From Demequina oxidasica (GTDB lineage Bacteria; Actinomycetota; Actinomycetes; Actinomycetales; Demequinaceae), in contig NZ_BBRE01000001.1 in assembly GCF_000975115.1 (NCBI RefSeq), positions 124,001 to 188,000 of the forward strand: DNA of 64,000 bases, in the 5' to 3' direction. A model generated the notes under the pieces. That model had not been told where the DNA came from, did not search any database, and was given only the letters and a program-made list of their open reading frames with translations. Below, in pieces: positions 38,556 through 47,917 of the stretch (its first letter is position 1; each line of letters opens with the position of its first letter). The position numbers and the translations under genes are program-made.

Positions 38556-39706
38556 TGTGCGGCCATCACCTTTGGCGAGGAACCCTCGACGGGTTCCATG
38601 GTCTCGGCGATCTTCATGGCCTCCTCGATGAGGGTCTCCACGATGTCCTTCTCGGCCACGGTCTTAATAACCTCGCCCTTGACGAAAATCTGGCCCTTGC
38701 CGTTGCCCGATGCGACACCCAGGTCGGCCTCGCGGGCCTCACCGGGACCGTTCACGACGCAACCCATCACCGCGACGCGTAGTGGCACTTCCATGCCCTC
38801 GAGGCCCGCGGTCACCTTCTCGGCGAGCTCGTAGACGTCCACCTGAGCGCGGCCACACGACGGGCACGACACGATCTCGAGCTTGCGTGGGCGCAGGTTC
38901 AGGCTCTGCAGAATCTGTATACCGACCTTGACCTCCTCAACTGGAGGCGCGGACAGGGAAACACGGATGGTGTCGCCGATGCCCTGGCTGAGTAGCGCGC
39001 CGAACGCTGTGGCGGACTTGATGGTGCCTTGGAACGCGGGGCCAGCCTCGGTCACGCCGAGGTGCAGCGGCCAGTCGCCACGCTCGCTCAGCATCTCGTA
39101 GGCCTTCACCATGATGACGGGGTCGTTGTGCTTGACGGAGATCTTGAAGTCGTGGAAGTCGTGCTCCTCGAACAGGCTGGCCTCCCATACCGCGGACTCG
39201 ACAAGCGCCTCGGGGGTGGCCTTGCCGTACTTCTTGAGCAAGCGCGGATCCAGCGATCCGGCATTGACGCCGATGCGGATCGAGGTGCCGTGGTCCTTGG
39301 CTGCCTGCGCGATCTCCTTGATCTGGTCATCAAACTTGCGGATGTTGCCCGGGTTCACGCGCACTGCAGCGCAGCCGGCCTCGATGGCCGCAAACACGTA
39401 CTTAGGCTGGAAATGGATGTCTGCGATGACGGGGATGTTGGACTTCTTGGCGATCGCGGGGAGCGCGTCGGCGTCGTCCTGTGTGGGAACCGCCACGCGC
39501 ACAATGTCGCAGCCGGAGGCGGTGAGCTCCGCAATCTGCTGCAGCGTCGCGTTGATGTCGGTGGTTTTAGTAGTGCACATCGACTGCACACTGACAGGTG
39601 CGTCTCCGCCCACGTCCACCGTGCCGACCTTGATCTTGCGGGTCTTCTTACGGGGGCTAAGCGTCTCCGGCGGCATGGCCGGCATTCCGAGTCCAATAGC
39701 AGTCAT
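38552..39706 (-). CDS. ispG: 4-hydroxy-3-methylbut-2-en-1-yl diphosphate synthase
   Basis: Fe-S enzyme of the MEP isoprenoid pathway, 384 residues. Cluster ligands are visible in the C-terminal part, SCPSCGR and [13 protein letters not shown]. The N-terminal TIM barrel carries [11 protein letters not shown] and [12 protein letters not shown] 39706 is preferred over GTG 39724, because GATACT ends 6 nt before it and neither has a Shine-Dalgarno. dxr of the same pathway lies a few kilobases upstream. Confidence 0.95.
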   Translation of the reverse strand: MTAIGLGMPAMPPETLSPRKKTRKIKVGTVDVGGDAPVSVQSMCTTKTTDINATLQQIAELTASGCDIVRVAVPTQDDADALPAIAKKSNIPVIADIHFQPKYVFAAIEAGCAAVRVNPGNIRKFDDQIKEIAQAAKDHGTSIRIGVNAGSLDPRLLKKYGKATPEALVESAVWEASLFEEHDFHDFKISVKHNDPVIMVKAYEMLSERGDWPLHLGVTEAGPAFQGTIKSATAFGALLSQGIGDTIRVSLSAPPVEEVKVGIQILQSLNLRPRKLEIVSCPSCGRAQVDVYELAEKVTAGLEGMEVPLRVAVMGCVVNGPGEAREADLGVASGNGKGQIFVKGEVIKTVAEKDIVETLIEEAMKIAETMEPVEGSSPKVMAAQ

Positions 39707-39712
39707 AGTTCT

Positions 39713-39718
39713 AGTATC
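39713..39718 (-). promoter_or_regulatory. Probable -10 element of ispG (leaderless)
   Basis: GATACT with a 6-nt spacer (AGAACT) to ATG 39706. Confidence 0.4.
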
Positions 39719-39788
39719 AACCACTCGCCCACCTCGGATGTTCCCGACTCACGCGTCGGGGTAAGAGGACGACATCGAGAGCGTCTGG

Positions 39789-39810
39789 TATTGTTTCAAC
39801 CATGGTTGAA
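39789..39810 (+). promoter_or_regulatory. Leaderless promoter and palindromic operator of the ArsR-phosphatase gene
   Basis: TATTGT (39789-39794) is followed after 7 nt by the ATG at 39802. The perfect 16-bp palindrome TTCAACCATGGTTGAA (39795-39810) spans the start codon. A bound dimeric ArsR-type protein would cover the transcription start. Confidence 0.65.
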
Positions 39811-40467
39811 CTAACTCGCATGGATGTGCTCGCCGCCCTCGCGGAACCGAATCGCCTCGCGATAGTGGACGCGCTTGCCCTGGACGATCTCTCCCCCAAG
39901 GAACTCACCTCCCGCACCGGTCAGCAGCCCAGTCTTTTGGCCCATCACCTCGCGTGGCTGGAGAAGGCGGACGTGGTCCGCCGGCGCCGATCGGATGGCG
40001 ACGCTCGCCGCTCTTACTTCACCCTCGCCTGGGATAACCCCATTGTCGCCGCGACGGCAGCACAGGCCCTGGCTCCGACGGGTGCCCGAGTGGTATTTGT
40101 CTGCTCCGCCAACTCGGCACGATCCCAATTTGCGGCTAGCCTCTTCGCAAGCCGGACCGACGTACCTGTCGCGTCTGCCGGCACGGTCCCGGCGGCCCGA
40201 GTCCATCCACTCGCAGCAGCCGCACTCGCCAACGAGGGACTCTCCCCGCTCTCCGCTCGGCCGCAATCGGCATCAGAAGTACTGCGCGAAGGCGACATCG
40301 TCATCGCTGTGTGCGACCAGGCATTCGAGGAGCTGGGCCGAGACCTCATCGACCTCCACTGGTCGATTCCCGATCCCGCGCCAGGCAGCCCTGCCGATTT
40401 CACCAAAGCACTAGAAACCATCAACCCTCGCGTCGCTCGCCTTGCTGACGCCCTCTCGATTGGATAA
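39802..40467 (+). CDS. ArsR-type winged helix fused to low-molecular-weight phosphatase / arsenate-reductase domain
   Basis: 221 residues in two domains. Residues 1-80 are an ArsR-family winged helix (ALAEPNRLAIVDAL, recognition helix QQPSLLAHHLAWLEKADVV). Residues 95-218 are a low-molecular-weight tyrosine-phosphatase/arsenate-reductase fold with the P-loop C101-SANSA-R107-S and the acid loop IPDPAPG (D191). The ArsR part has no Cys, so the classic ELCVCDL As(III) site is absent. Sensing may be through the phosphatase domain (inference). It has no Shine-Dalgarno and looks leaderless. The next gene starts 4 nt downstream. No arsenic pump gene is in the window. Confidence 0.85.
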   Translation: MVELTRMDVLAALAEPNRLAIVDALALDDLSPKELTSRTGQQPSLLAHHLAWLEKADVVRRRRSDGDARRSYFTLAWDNPIVAATAAQALAPTGARVVFVCSANSARSQFAASLFASRTDVPVASAGTVPAARVHPLAAAALANEGLSPLSARPQSASEVLREGDIVIAVCDQAFEELGRDLIDLHWSIPDPAPGSPADFTKALETINPRVARLADALSIG

Positions 40468-40471
40468 GGCC

Positions 40472-41152
40472 ATGACTAACCCACTATTTCGCGAACACAC
40501 TCTGACCATTGACCAAACCCACGCCCTAGAGACCGCCGCAACGCGCCTCGAGGACCACTTTGATGGCGTCTTTGGTCGAGAGACCATTGAGAACTTCCTC
40601 GCGACCTCATATGACCAGTTCGCCGGCAACGCCAAGGTCACCAACTACCTGCCCCTGCTCGCCGAGCGGTTTGCGCGCCAGCGCCTGCACGCGTTCAGCC
40701 GCGTCGAAGGCTTTGTCACCGACGGCAAGCCGGTGGTCCTCTTCCTCTGCGTGCACAACGCAGGAAAGTCACAGATGGCGCTCGGCTTCTTTGAGAAGTT
40801 CGCCGGGGACCGCGCCATCGCGTGGTCCGGCGGATCTGAGCCTGGTAACTCTCTCAATCAATTCTCAGTGGAGGCGATGGGCGAGGTGGGCATTGACATC
40901 ACTGGTGAATTCCCCAAGCCGTGGACCGAGGAGACGCTACGGGCGGCCGATGTCATCGTCACCATGGGTTGCGGCGATGCCTGCCCCGTCTACCCGGGCA
41001 AGCGCTATCTGGACTGGGACCTTGATGCCGCGCCCGGCAATAGCATCGAGAATGTGAGGCCCGTGCGCGACGAGATCGAACGCCGTGTGCGCGCGCTACT
41101 TGAAGACCTCGATGTAGACGTCGAAGCTACTGATGCGTCGACACTCGCGTAG
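40472..41152 (+). CDS. Arsenate-reductase-like phosphatase with N-terminal three-helix domain and Arg-to-Lys P-loop
   Basis: 226 residues. An N-terminal helical domain (about 10-80) is of the kind seen in actinobacterial arsenate reductases. The phosphatase domain has FLCVHNAGKSQMALGFF (C93, K99), WSGGSEPGN, PKPWTEETL and MGCGDACPVYPGKRY. The usual P-loop is C-x5-R; here the Arg is Lys (codon AAG). Whether it reduces arsenate, uses mycothiol, or only binds oxyanions is open. GGATAAGG precedes the ATG, and the fusion gene ends 4 nt upstream, so the two form an operon. It converges with rip1 after 23 nt. Confidence 0.83.
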   Translation: MTNPLFREHTLTIDQTHALETAATRLEDHFDGVFGRETIENFLATSYDQFAGNAKVTNYLPLLAERFARQRLHAFSRVEGFVTDGKPVVLFLCVHNAGKSQMALGFFEKFAGDRAIAWSGGSEPGNSLNQFSVEAMGEVGIDITGEFPKPWTEETLRAADVIVTMGCGDACPVYPGKRYLDWDLDAAPGNSIENVRPVRDEIERRVRALLEDLDVDVEATDASTLA

Positions 41153-41175
41153 CGGCGCCATGGCGCTGGGGAGGG

Positions 41176-42486
41176 CTAGGTCACACTCACGGGCGCGACG
41201 ATGTCGGCGACGATCAACACCAGCCCCATCACCAGCAACAGCCCAAATACCCCGTACGCGAGCGGCATCATGCGCGCCACGTCCACCGGTCGCGGTTTGG
41301 GCAGCGCACGCGCCTTAGCCCAGCCGTTCTTGATGGCCTGCCACACGGCCGACGCGATGTGCCCGCCGTCGAGCGGGACCAGCGGAATCATGTTGAACAC
41401 AAACAGCGCTAGGTTCAGCCCGCCCAGCAGCATCAGCATGTCCGCGATCTTCTCTCCCAGCCCATAACCCTCGACATCGGCGGAAGCGACGTCGCCGGCG
41501 ATGCGCCCCACGCCCACTACCCCGATGACGGACTGCGTGTCGCGATCCTCTTGCCCCAGTGCCGCCAGCGTGACGTGATAAAGGTTCTGGGGCAGGTGGA
41601 ACACGACGTTGAAAGTCTTGCCCAGGTAGTTCCACGTAAGCGCAGCACCGGCACCGATGCCCTGCGGTTGGTTCACGACCTCGGGCGCCACGCCCAAGTA
41701 GCCCACGGTTTCAGTCTCGACATCGCCCGATGCATTGGTCACCGCGACGCCGTCGGCGTCGGTCACCGCGCGTTCTCGTTCGGTGGGCCTGACCGTAAGT
41801 TCTACGTCCTGGCCGTCGCGGATGACGTCCAACGGCATGGTCTTGCCAGGGTTCGCGGCGACGTACTCGGTGAGCTCGGGCCACTCAGTCACGGTGACGC
41901 CGTCAATCGCGGTGATCTGATCACCCGGCTCAAGGCCCGCCTCCGCCGCGGGAGACAGCGGATCCCCGGCCTCGCATTCGATTGACCCAACGGCTGGGAT
42001 GCAGGGGACGGTCTCATTCACGGTCAGCGTCGCGGTCGGCGTGCCGAAGCCCACCAGCACGGTGGTGAAAAGGATGAGCGCGAGGACTAAGTTGACCAGG
42101 GGCCCCCCGGCCATCACGATGACTTTCTTCCACCAGGCCAGGTGGTAAAACGCCCGGTGGTCCTCCCCCGGCAAGATCTCCTCGGTCGATGCCGCGCGCG
42201 AGTCACCGATCATCTCCGCGATGCGGCCCCTGACTTTGAGCGGCTTGACGGCATCTTCAGGAGGAATCATGCCCACAAGCTTTACGTAGCCGCCGAGCGG
42301 GATCGCCTTGATGCCGTACTCGGTCTCCTTGCCGTGGCGGGACCAAAGCGTGGGGCCAAAACCCACAAAGTACTGGCTCACGCGCACGCCGAACTTCTTG
42401 GCGGGAATCATGTGACCCATCTCGTGCAGCCCGATTGAAATCAACAATCCGAGCACCAATACCAAGATGCCTACGACCTGCGCCAT
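41176..42486 (-). CDS. rip1: Site-2 membrane metalloprotease (M50, Rip1/RseP-like)
   Basis: 436-residue intramembrane zinc protease that cleaves anti-sigma factors and other membrane proteins. The HEMGH zinc motif is at about 22-26 in the first helix. One PDZ domain lies around 185-260 (AAEAGLEPGDQITAIDGV). The third ligand sits in FNMIPLVPLDGGH near 373. It lies directly after dxr, as usual. Confidence 0.93.
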   Translation of the reverse strand: MAQVVGILVLVLGLLISIGLHEMGHMIPAKKFGVRVSQYFVGFGPTLWSRHGKETEYGIKAIPLGGYVKLVGMIPPEDAVKPLKVRGRIAEMIGDSRAASTEEILPGEDHRAFYHLAWWKKVIVMAGGPLVNLVLALILFTTVLVGFGTPTATLTVNETVPCIPAVGSIECEAGDPLSPAAEAGLEPGDQITAIDGVTVTEWPELTEYVAANPGKTMPLDVIRDGQDVELTVRPTERERAVTDADGVAVTNASGDVETETVGYLGVAPEVVNQPQGIGAGAALTWNYLGKTFNVVFHLPQNLYHVTLAALGQEDRDTQSVIGVVGVGRIAGDVASADVEGYGLGEKIADMLMLLGGLNLALFVFNMIPLVPLDGGHIASAVWQAIKNGWAKARALPKPRPVDVARMMPLAYGVFGLLLVMGLVLIVADIVAPVSVT

Positions 42487-42501
42487 GTCCGTCCTCTGCT
42501 T

Positions 42502-43656
42502 CTACACTCGCGCCGCGATGACAGCGGCGGCCTGGGCTCGCGCCCACGACTCGGCGGCGTCCACAGCCTCGAGAGTGATCTCGGCGGGCGCCTCGTACTT
42601 TTCGACAACGCTTCGCACCGTGTCAACGATCCCGAGAAAGGGCAACTTTCCTGCAACGAATGCGGCGACGCATTCCTCGTTCGCTGCGTTAAAGACAGCA
42701 GGGTGCAGCGGCGACTCGGCGACCGCGGCTCGAGCCACGCGGATCGCGGGGAACGCTTCCTCGTCGAGCGGCTCGAAGGTCCATTGCTGTGCCTGCGTCC
42801 AGTCCATGCCGTCGATGGCCCCGGGCACACGGGCGGGCCACGTCAGCCCGAGCGCGATAGGCAGGCGCATATCCGGCGGGGACACCTGCGCCAGCGTGGA
42901 GCCGTCCACGAACTCCACCATGGAGTGCACTATTGACTGCGCGTGCACCACCACGTCGATTTGTTCCATGGGGATGTCGAACAGCAGGTGCGCCTCGATC
43001 ACCTCGAGCGCCTTATTCATCATGGACGCGGAGTTGATGGTCACCACGGGGCCCATATCCCAGTTGGGGTGATTGAGCGCCTGTTCAGGCGTGACATCAA
43101 CCAGGTCGGCTCTTGTCTTGCCCCGGAACGCGCCGCCCGATGCCGTCACGACCAAGCGCTTGACCTCAGCATGGGTGCCGCCCAGCAGAGCCTGCGCCAA
43201 CGCAGAGTGCTCCGAGTCGACGGGCACGATCTGGTCGGGGCGCTGCTTGGCCGCGTTGACCAGCGCTCCCCCGGCGACCAGGGACTCCTTGTTCGCGAGG
43301 GCGAGCGTGCTGCCGGCGGCAAGGGAGGCAAGAGTGGGACGCAGGCCCACTGAGCCCGTCATGCCGTTGAGGACCACGTCGGCGCCGATGCCTGCAACCG
43401 CCACCACGCCATCGGCTCCTGCGAGAATCTCGACGCCCGGCAAAGCCGCGCCGATGCGCTCGGCTGCCGCAACATCGGCGACCGCAACAGTGCGCACGTC
43501 GAGCGCGCGAGCCTGAGCGATGACAGCGGCGGGATCATTGCCGCCGGCCGCAATCGCGACAACGTCGAACTCATCTCGGTTGCGCTCGATGACGTCGATA
43601 GCTTGAGTGCCGATCGAGCCCGTCGAGCCCAGTAGCGCGATGGTGCGGGACGTCAT
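42502..43656 (-). CDS. dxr: 1-deoxy-D-xylulose 5-phosphate reductoisomerase
   Basis: NADPH-dependent second step of the MEP pathway, 384 residues. The NADPH loop GSTGSIGTQAIDVI is at 9-22. Catalytic segments are PVDSEHSALAQ and VTASGGAFRGK. It overlaps the DivIVA-like gene by 4 nt and precedes rip1 by 15 nt. Together with ispG it shows that this organism makes isoprenoids by the MEP route. Confidence 0.96.
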   Translation of the reverse strand: MTSRTIALLGSTGSIGTQAIDVIERNRDEFDVVAIAAGGNDPAAVIAQARALDVRTVAVADVAAAERIGAALPGVEILAGADGVVAVAGIGADVVLNGMTGSVGLRPTLASLAAGSTLALANKESLVAGGALVNAAKQRPDQIVPVDSEHSALAQALLGGTHAEVKRLVVTASGGAFRGKTRADLVDVTPEQALNHPNWDMGPVVTINSASMMNKALEVIEAHLLFDIPMEQIDVVVHAQSIVHSMVEFVDGSTLAQVSPPDMRLPIALGLTWPARVPGAIDGMDWTQAQQWTFEPLDEEAFPAIRVARAAVAESPLHPAVFNAANEECVAAFVAGKLPFLGIVDTVRSVVEKYEAPAEITLEAVDAAESWARAQAAAVIAARV

Positions 43657-44216
43657 GCGGGAATGACACCCAACAAGATGTCGACGGTGCGGGCGATAAA
43701 GGCATCGACGGTGCGCTCGTCGTAGGCACGAGTGCCCGTCTTCGTAGAGAAGGCGATGGCACGGAGTTCGTCCGCCTCGAGCGGCGCACCCGTGTCGAAG
43801 AACTCGGTGATCCGCGCCATGACGGCGTCAACCTGGCGGACGTCATAGCCGTGCTTAAAGGTCGCGGGGTGGGCGAACCTCTCTCCCACCGGCCGGCGCA
43901 AACGTGGGTACAGCACCTGTGCGCGTTCGGCGAGGTGAGCCATCCACTCATCCTGGCTGTGCGCACGGACATAGATGTCACGGGTGCGCTCCGCGAAGGC
44001 GAGTTCTAGTCGGTCTAGCGCGGCGTCGACTGCCGCGGTGGAGTAGCCGCCGTGCTTGAGGTCAAAGGCCGCGCGACGCACGTCCAGCTGCGATACCTCC
44101 GCCTCGGGGCTGCCCGGGCGCTCGTATGCGAGGCGCGCCTCGTCAAAAAACGCCGCTACCTGCTCAGGCTTGTAACCCAGACGCAGAGCGTTGGTGCGGG
44201 GAAAGAGGTCGTTCAT
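43653..44216 (-). CDS. Protein with four DivIVA-type repeats
   Basis: 187 residues, no membrane segment. Four copies of a GYxxxxVDxFxxR-like unit start near residues 13 ([16 protein letters not shown]), 56 ([16 protein letters not shown]), 122 ([16 protein letters not shown]) and 162 ([16 protein letters not shown]). These resemble the short DivIVA N-terminal lipid-binding motif found in actinobacterial DivIVA-domain proteins; the long coiled coil of Wag31 is missing. It is coupled to dxr and rlmN by 4-nt overlaps. A role near the cell pole or membrane is inference. Confidence 0.75.
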   Translation of the reverse strand: MNDLFPRTNALRLGYKPEQVAAFFDEARLAYERPGSPEAEVSQLDVRRAAFDLKHGGYSTAAVDAALDRLELAFAERTRDIYVRAHSQDEWMAHLAERAQVLYPRLRRPVGERFAHPATFKHGYDVRQVDAVMARITEFFDTGAPLEADELRAIAFSTKTGTRAYDERTVDAFIARTVDILLGVIPA

Positions 44217-45328
44217 TCATTCTCCTTGATGGCCAGTTGACCGCAAGCGCCGTCGATGTCGCTACCACGAGTATCCCTGATCGTCGTGGGAATCCCGTGA
44301 GCACGGAGCCTTCTGACGAATTCCTTTTCAACCGCGGGGTCCGATGCCGTCCAGATCGAGCCTGGAGTGGGGTTCAACGGGATGGGATTCACGTGCACCC
44401 ATCCATCGCCGCGAGCCTTAAGCTTCTCGCCCAGCAGGTCGGCACGCCAGCCGTGATCGTTCATGTTGCGGATCAGCGCATACTCGATGCTGACGCGACG
44501 GCCGGTCTCGGCGTAGTAACGGTAAGCGGCGTCGAGCGTCTCGTCTACGCTCCAGCGCGTGTTGATCGGCACGATTTCGTTACGCAACTCGTCGTCGGGC
44601 GCATGCAGGCTCACCGCGAGTGTCACGGGGATGCCCTCTTTGGTGAGCTTGTCGATAGCAGGCACAAGACCCACGGTGGACACCGTGACGTGCCGCGCGG
44701 ACAGCCCGAAGCCGTTGGGCTCTGGCGCCACTAGCGCGCGCACCGTCTCCATGACGGCCTTGTAGTTCGCGAGCGGCTCGCCCATGCCCATGAACACCAC
44801 GTTGGACAGGCGTACAGGCTCGCCCAGCGATCCGTCGCGCGAGGCACGTGCAGCAAGGCGGACCTGCTCGATGATCTCCGCGGAGGACAAATTTCGCGTC
44901 AAGCCCATCTGGCCAGTGGCACAGAACGGGCAGGCCATTCCGCAGCCCGCTTGGCTGGTGACGCACAACGTCGCCCTTTCCGGGTACTTCATCAGGACGG
45001 ACTCGACCTTGACGTTGTCGTGCAGGCTCCACAGCGTCTTGACCGTCTCGCCGCCGTCGGCCTCGAGCGTACGCACGGGGCTCATCAGGGTGGGGAACAT
45101 CGCGGTGGCGATCTCCTCGCGAACCCCCGCTGGCAGGTCGGTCATGTCGGCGGCATCGGTCGTGAGGTGGCTGTAGTAGTGCGTCGCCAATTGCTTAGCG
45201 CGGAAGCCGGGCTGACCGATCTCCTTGAGCGCCTCGATGCGGTCGGCGGCGTTGAGGTCGGCAAAGTGGCGCGGGGCCTTCTTGCCTCGCTTGGGGGCGG
45301 CCATCTGCAGTACGGGGCGGTCGGTCAT
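44213..45328 (-). CDS. rlmN: Dual-specificity 23S rRNA/tRNA adenine C2-methyltransferase RlmN
   Basis: 371-residue radical SAM enzyme methylating A2503 of 23S rRNA and A37 of some tRNAs. The radical SAM motif [14 protein letters not shown] (CxxxCxxC) is near 118, with [12 protein letters not shown] and VSTVGLVP after it. A catalytic Cys is expected near the end, in [18 protein letters not shown] 45328 is chosen; longer starts lack similarity. Confidence 0.95.
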   Translation of the reverse strand: MTDRPVLQMAAPKRGKKAPRHFADLNAADRIEALKEIGQPGFRAKQLATHYYSHLTTDAADMTDLPAGVREEIATAMFPTLMSPVRTLEADGGETVKTLWSLHDNVKVESVLMKYPERATLCVTSQAGCGMACPFCATGQMGLTRNLSSAEIIEQVRLAARASRDGSLGEPVRLSNVVFMGMGEPLANYKAVMETVRALVAPEPNGFGLSARHVTVSTVGLVPAIDKLTKEGIPVTLAVSLHAPDDELRNEIVPINTRWSVDETLDAAYRYYAETGRRVSIEYALIRNMNDHGWRADLLGEKLKARGDGWVHVNPIPLNPTPGSIWTASDPAVEKEFVRRLRAHGIPTTIRDTRGSDIDGACGQLAIKENE

Positions 45329-45338
45329 GTTGTCCTCA

Positions 45339-46511
45339 TCACATAAATATGGCGAACACCACGTACACCGCGGGGCCAGCAACTAACAATGAATCGATCC
45401 GGTCAAGGATTCCTCCATGACCGGGAATGATCCCGCTCATGTCCTTGACCTCCATGTCGCGCTTGAGCGCGGATTCGGCGAGGTCGCCGATGATCGAAGC
45501 TATCGCCGCGGCTACTCCGGCCGCGACTCCAATCCACCATTGTCCGTCAAAGAAGATGTAGGACACAAGCCCGGCGCACACTGTGCCGAGGATGAGACCG
45601 CCAATGGCCCCCTCCCAGGTCTTCTTTGGGCTGACTCGAGGGGCCAGTTTGTGCTTGCCCCATGCCATCCCGCTGAAGAGCGCACCGGTGTCGTTACCGG
45701 ACACCGCGACAACCAAAATGATGACCCGTTGCCAGCCATCCTGCGCCACTTCGAGCAGCATCAAGAATGACCCCAGGAAGGGGATCCACATCAAGGCAAA
45801 TATGCTGCCCACGGATTCGGAGAAGGTGTTCTCGATGCGCTCGTCGACGACGCGCCAAGCCACCATGCCTGCACAGCCGACAAGCATCGCCACGACCAGG
45901 CCCTCCGCGGCGCCAGGTCCCTGCTGGGCGCCATACCAAATGGCCACTCCCATTCCGAAAGTCGCGATCGCTATCGGGACGAGCGACAGGCGTTGGGCCT
46001 GCTTGCGCAGTACGTTTCGCCATTCGACTACACCAGCAAACAGGAAGGAGTAGAGCAGCAGCCCAAAGATGCGGGGGTCGTACCAGGCGGCCGCGACGGC
46101 GATTCCGAGCAGAAGAATGCCGACGGTAGCCGCGGCCGGCATATTGCGGCCCTTGCGCGGAGTGGGGACCGGGATGGTCTCCTCGAAGTCGGTAACCGCT
46201 TCGCCCAGCTCGTTGAAGGGTTCGACGTGCTGAACCTCGGGCGCAATTGAATCGGGAACGACCGGGTCCGTGGCGTCGTCATCGGACCAGGTCGACAGAT
46301 CCGGCACCGAGCGCTCAGAATTCACACCAGACTCCGCACCCGAACCGGGCGTGGACGCGGGGTAAAGACGCACCTGTCCTGCGGAAGAAGGCTGGACAGC
46401 ATCGGCCGTCTTCTTCGGGTTGACGGGCACGAAGTGCGCCGGCGGTGAAACCGCCGGCGTACGTTCCGGATCGCTCGCCGACGGAGTACCGCGACGTCTG
46501 GTCCACTTCAT
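45339..46511 (-). CDS. cdsA: Phosphatidate cytidylyltransferase with long N-terminal extension
   Basis: Makes CDP-diacylglycerol, the substrate of PgsA. The 390-residue protein has about 125 residues of Pro/Ser/Asp-rich, probably disordered cytoplasmic sequence, then about eight hydrophobic helices and the signature [22 protein letters not shown] (S-x3-K-R-D...K-D...GHGG). The extension is longer than the catalytic family requires and may carry regulatory or interaction sites. frr ends 25 nt upstream. Confidence 0.92.
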   Translation of the reverse strand: MKWTRRRGTPSASDPERTPAVSPPAHFVPVNPKKTADAVQPSSAGQVRLYPASTPGSGAESGVNSERSVPDLSTWSDDDATDPVVPDSIAPEVQHVEPFNELGEAVTDFEETIPVPTPRKGRNMPAAATVGILLLGIAVAAAWYDPRIFGLLLYSFLFAGVVEWRNVLRKQAQRLSLVPIAIATFGMGVAIWYGAQQGPGAAEGLVVAMLVGCAGMVAWRVVDERIENTFSESVGSIFALMWIPFLGSFLMLLEVAQDGWQRVIILVVAVSGNDTGALFSGMAWGKHKLAPRVSPKKTWEGAIGGLILGTVCAGLVSYIFFDGQWWIGVAAGVAAAIASIIGDLAESALKRDMEVKDMSGIIPGHGGILDRIDSLLVAGPAVYVVFAIFM

Positions 46512-46536
46512 GGTGGTGGTTAGCGAATCTCGGGGG

Positions 46537-47094
46537 CTAGACCTCGAGCAGTTCGCTCTCCTTGTGTGAAAGGAGTGCGTCAATGGCGTCCACGTGCTTC
46601 TTGGTGAGTGCGTCGAGGTCCTTCTCGCCTCGCGAGCCCTCGTCCTCGCCTACGTCACCGTCTTTGACGGCCGCATCGATGAGGTCCTTACCTTTGCGGC
46701 GCATGTTGCGAATCGTGACGCGTGAGTCTTCTGCCTTTTGCTTTGCGAGCTTCACGTAGTCGCGGCGGCGCTCCTCCGTGAGCTGCGGCATGTTTACACG
46801 CAGGACGTTGCCATCATCCGACGGGTTGATGCCCATGTCGGAGTTGCGCAGTGCCGTCTCGATGTCCTTCTTGGCACCCGCGTCGTAGGGCGTAATCATG
46901 ACGGTGCGTGCCTCGGGGACGTTGATCGCAGCGAGTGCCTGCAGCGCGGTGGGTGCGCCGTAGTAGTCCACGGTGATGTTCGCAAACATCGCAGCCGACG
47001 CCTGGCCGGTGCGGATCTTCGCAAAGTTGTCCTTGGCGACCTCGACGGCCTGGTCCATGTTTTCCTCGACATCGAGGAGGATCTCGTCAATCAC
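46537..47094 (-). CDS. frr: Ribosome recycling factor
   Basis: 185-residue three-helix factor that splits post-termination ribosomes with EF-G. Typical segments are FAKIRTGQASAAMF, YYGAPTALQALAAINVPEART and LTEERRRDYVKLAKQKAEDSR. The start is GTG 47094 with AAGGAGAC upstream. pyrH lies 27 nt upstream. Confidence 0.97.
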   Translation of the reverse strand: MIDEILLDVEENMDQAVEVAKDNFAKIRTGQASAAMFANITVDYYGAPTALQALAAINVPEARTVMITPYDAGAKKDIETALRNSDMGINPSDDGNVLRVNMPQLTEERRRDYVKLAKQKAEDSRVTIRNMRRKGKDLIDAAVKDGDVGEDEGSRGEKDLDALTKKHVDAIDALLSHKESELLEV

Positions 47095-47121
47095 AGTTGT
47101 CTCCTTAAAGGGGTGACGGCG

Positions 47122-47871
47122 CTACGCCGTCACCAAGGTCCCGATTCTCTCACCCATCAGGGCGCGCGTCACATTTCCAGGCTCTTCGAGGCCGAACACG
47201 ACCATCGGGAGGCTGTTTTCCATGCAAAGACTAAACGCCGCCGCGTCCATGACCTTGAGGCCCTGCTGGAGGGCGTCGGAGTAGGTGACATGTTCGAGGC
47301 GCTCAGCGCTGGCATCCTCGCGCGGGTCCGCCGTGTAAACGGCGTCGACGCCGTGCTTGCCCATCAGTACCTCGGTGCAACGCGTCTCGAGTGCGCGCTG
47401 GACGGAGACCGTGTCGGTAGAGAAGTAAGGCATGCCGGCGCCAGCACCGAAGATTACGACGCGGCCCTTCTCCATGTGGCGCATCGCGCGCCGGGGAATG
47501 TAGGGCTCGGCCACCTGGCCCATGGTGATGGCGGTCTGCACGCGGGTGTCTACGCCTGCCTGCTCGAGGAAGTCCTGCAGGGCGAGGGCATTCATTACGG
47601 TGCCCAGCATGCCCATGTAATCCGCGCGCGCACGTTCCATGCCACGCTGCGACAGCTCCGCGCCACGGAAGAAGTTTCCGCCTCCTACGACGATGCCGAC
47701 CTGGACACCGCCTGCAACGGCCTCGGCGACCTCGCGGGCGACGCGGGAGATGACGTCGGGGTCGAGACCCACGGACCCACCGCCGAACATCTCCCCGCTG
47801 AGCTTAAGCAAAACGCGCCGCGCCGTGGGAGTCGAATCGACCTCCGGGACCAGATCACTGTTCTCGGGCAT
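47122..47871 (-). CDS. pyrH: Uridylate kinase
   Basis: 249-residue UMP kinase of the amino-acid kinase family. Motifs are [13 protein letters not shown] near 19, [16 protein letters not shown] near 70 and the [12 protein letters not shown] segment. The ATG at 47871 has AGGAGGAATT upstream. TATAAA about 30 nt before the start may be a local -10. It sits in the order rpsB-tsf-pyrH-frr. Confidence 0.96.
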   Translation of the reverse strand: MPENSDLVPEVDSTPTARRVLLKLSGEMFGGGSVGLDPDVISRVAREVAEAVAGGVQVGIVVGGGNFFRGAELSQRGMERARADYMGMLGTVMNALALQDFLEQAGVDTRVQTAITMGQVAEPYIPRRAMRHMEKGRVVIFGAGAGMPYFSTDTVSVQRALETRCTEVLMGKHGVDAVYTADPREDASAERLEHVTYSDALQQGLKVMDAAAFSLCMENSLPMVVFGLEEPGNVTRALMGERIGTLVTA

Positions 47872-47917
47872 CAATTCCTCCTGAAGGCGCGGCGCGTTTA
47901 TAGAAAAGCTGTTGTGG

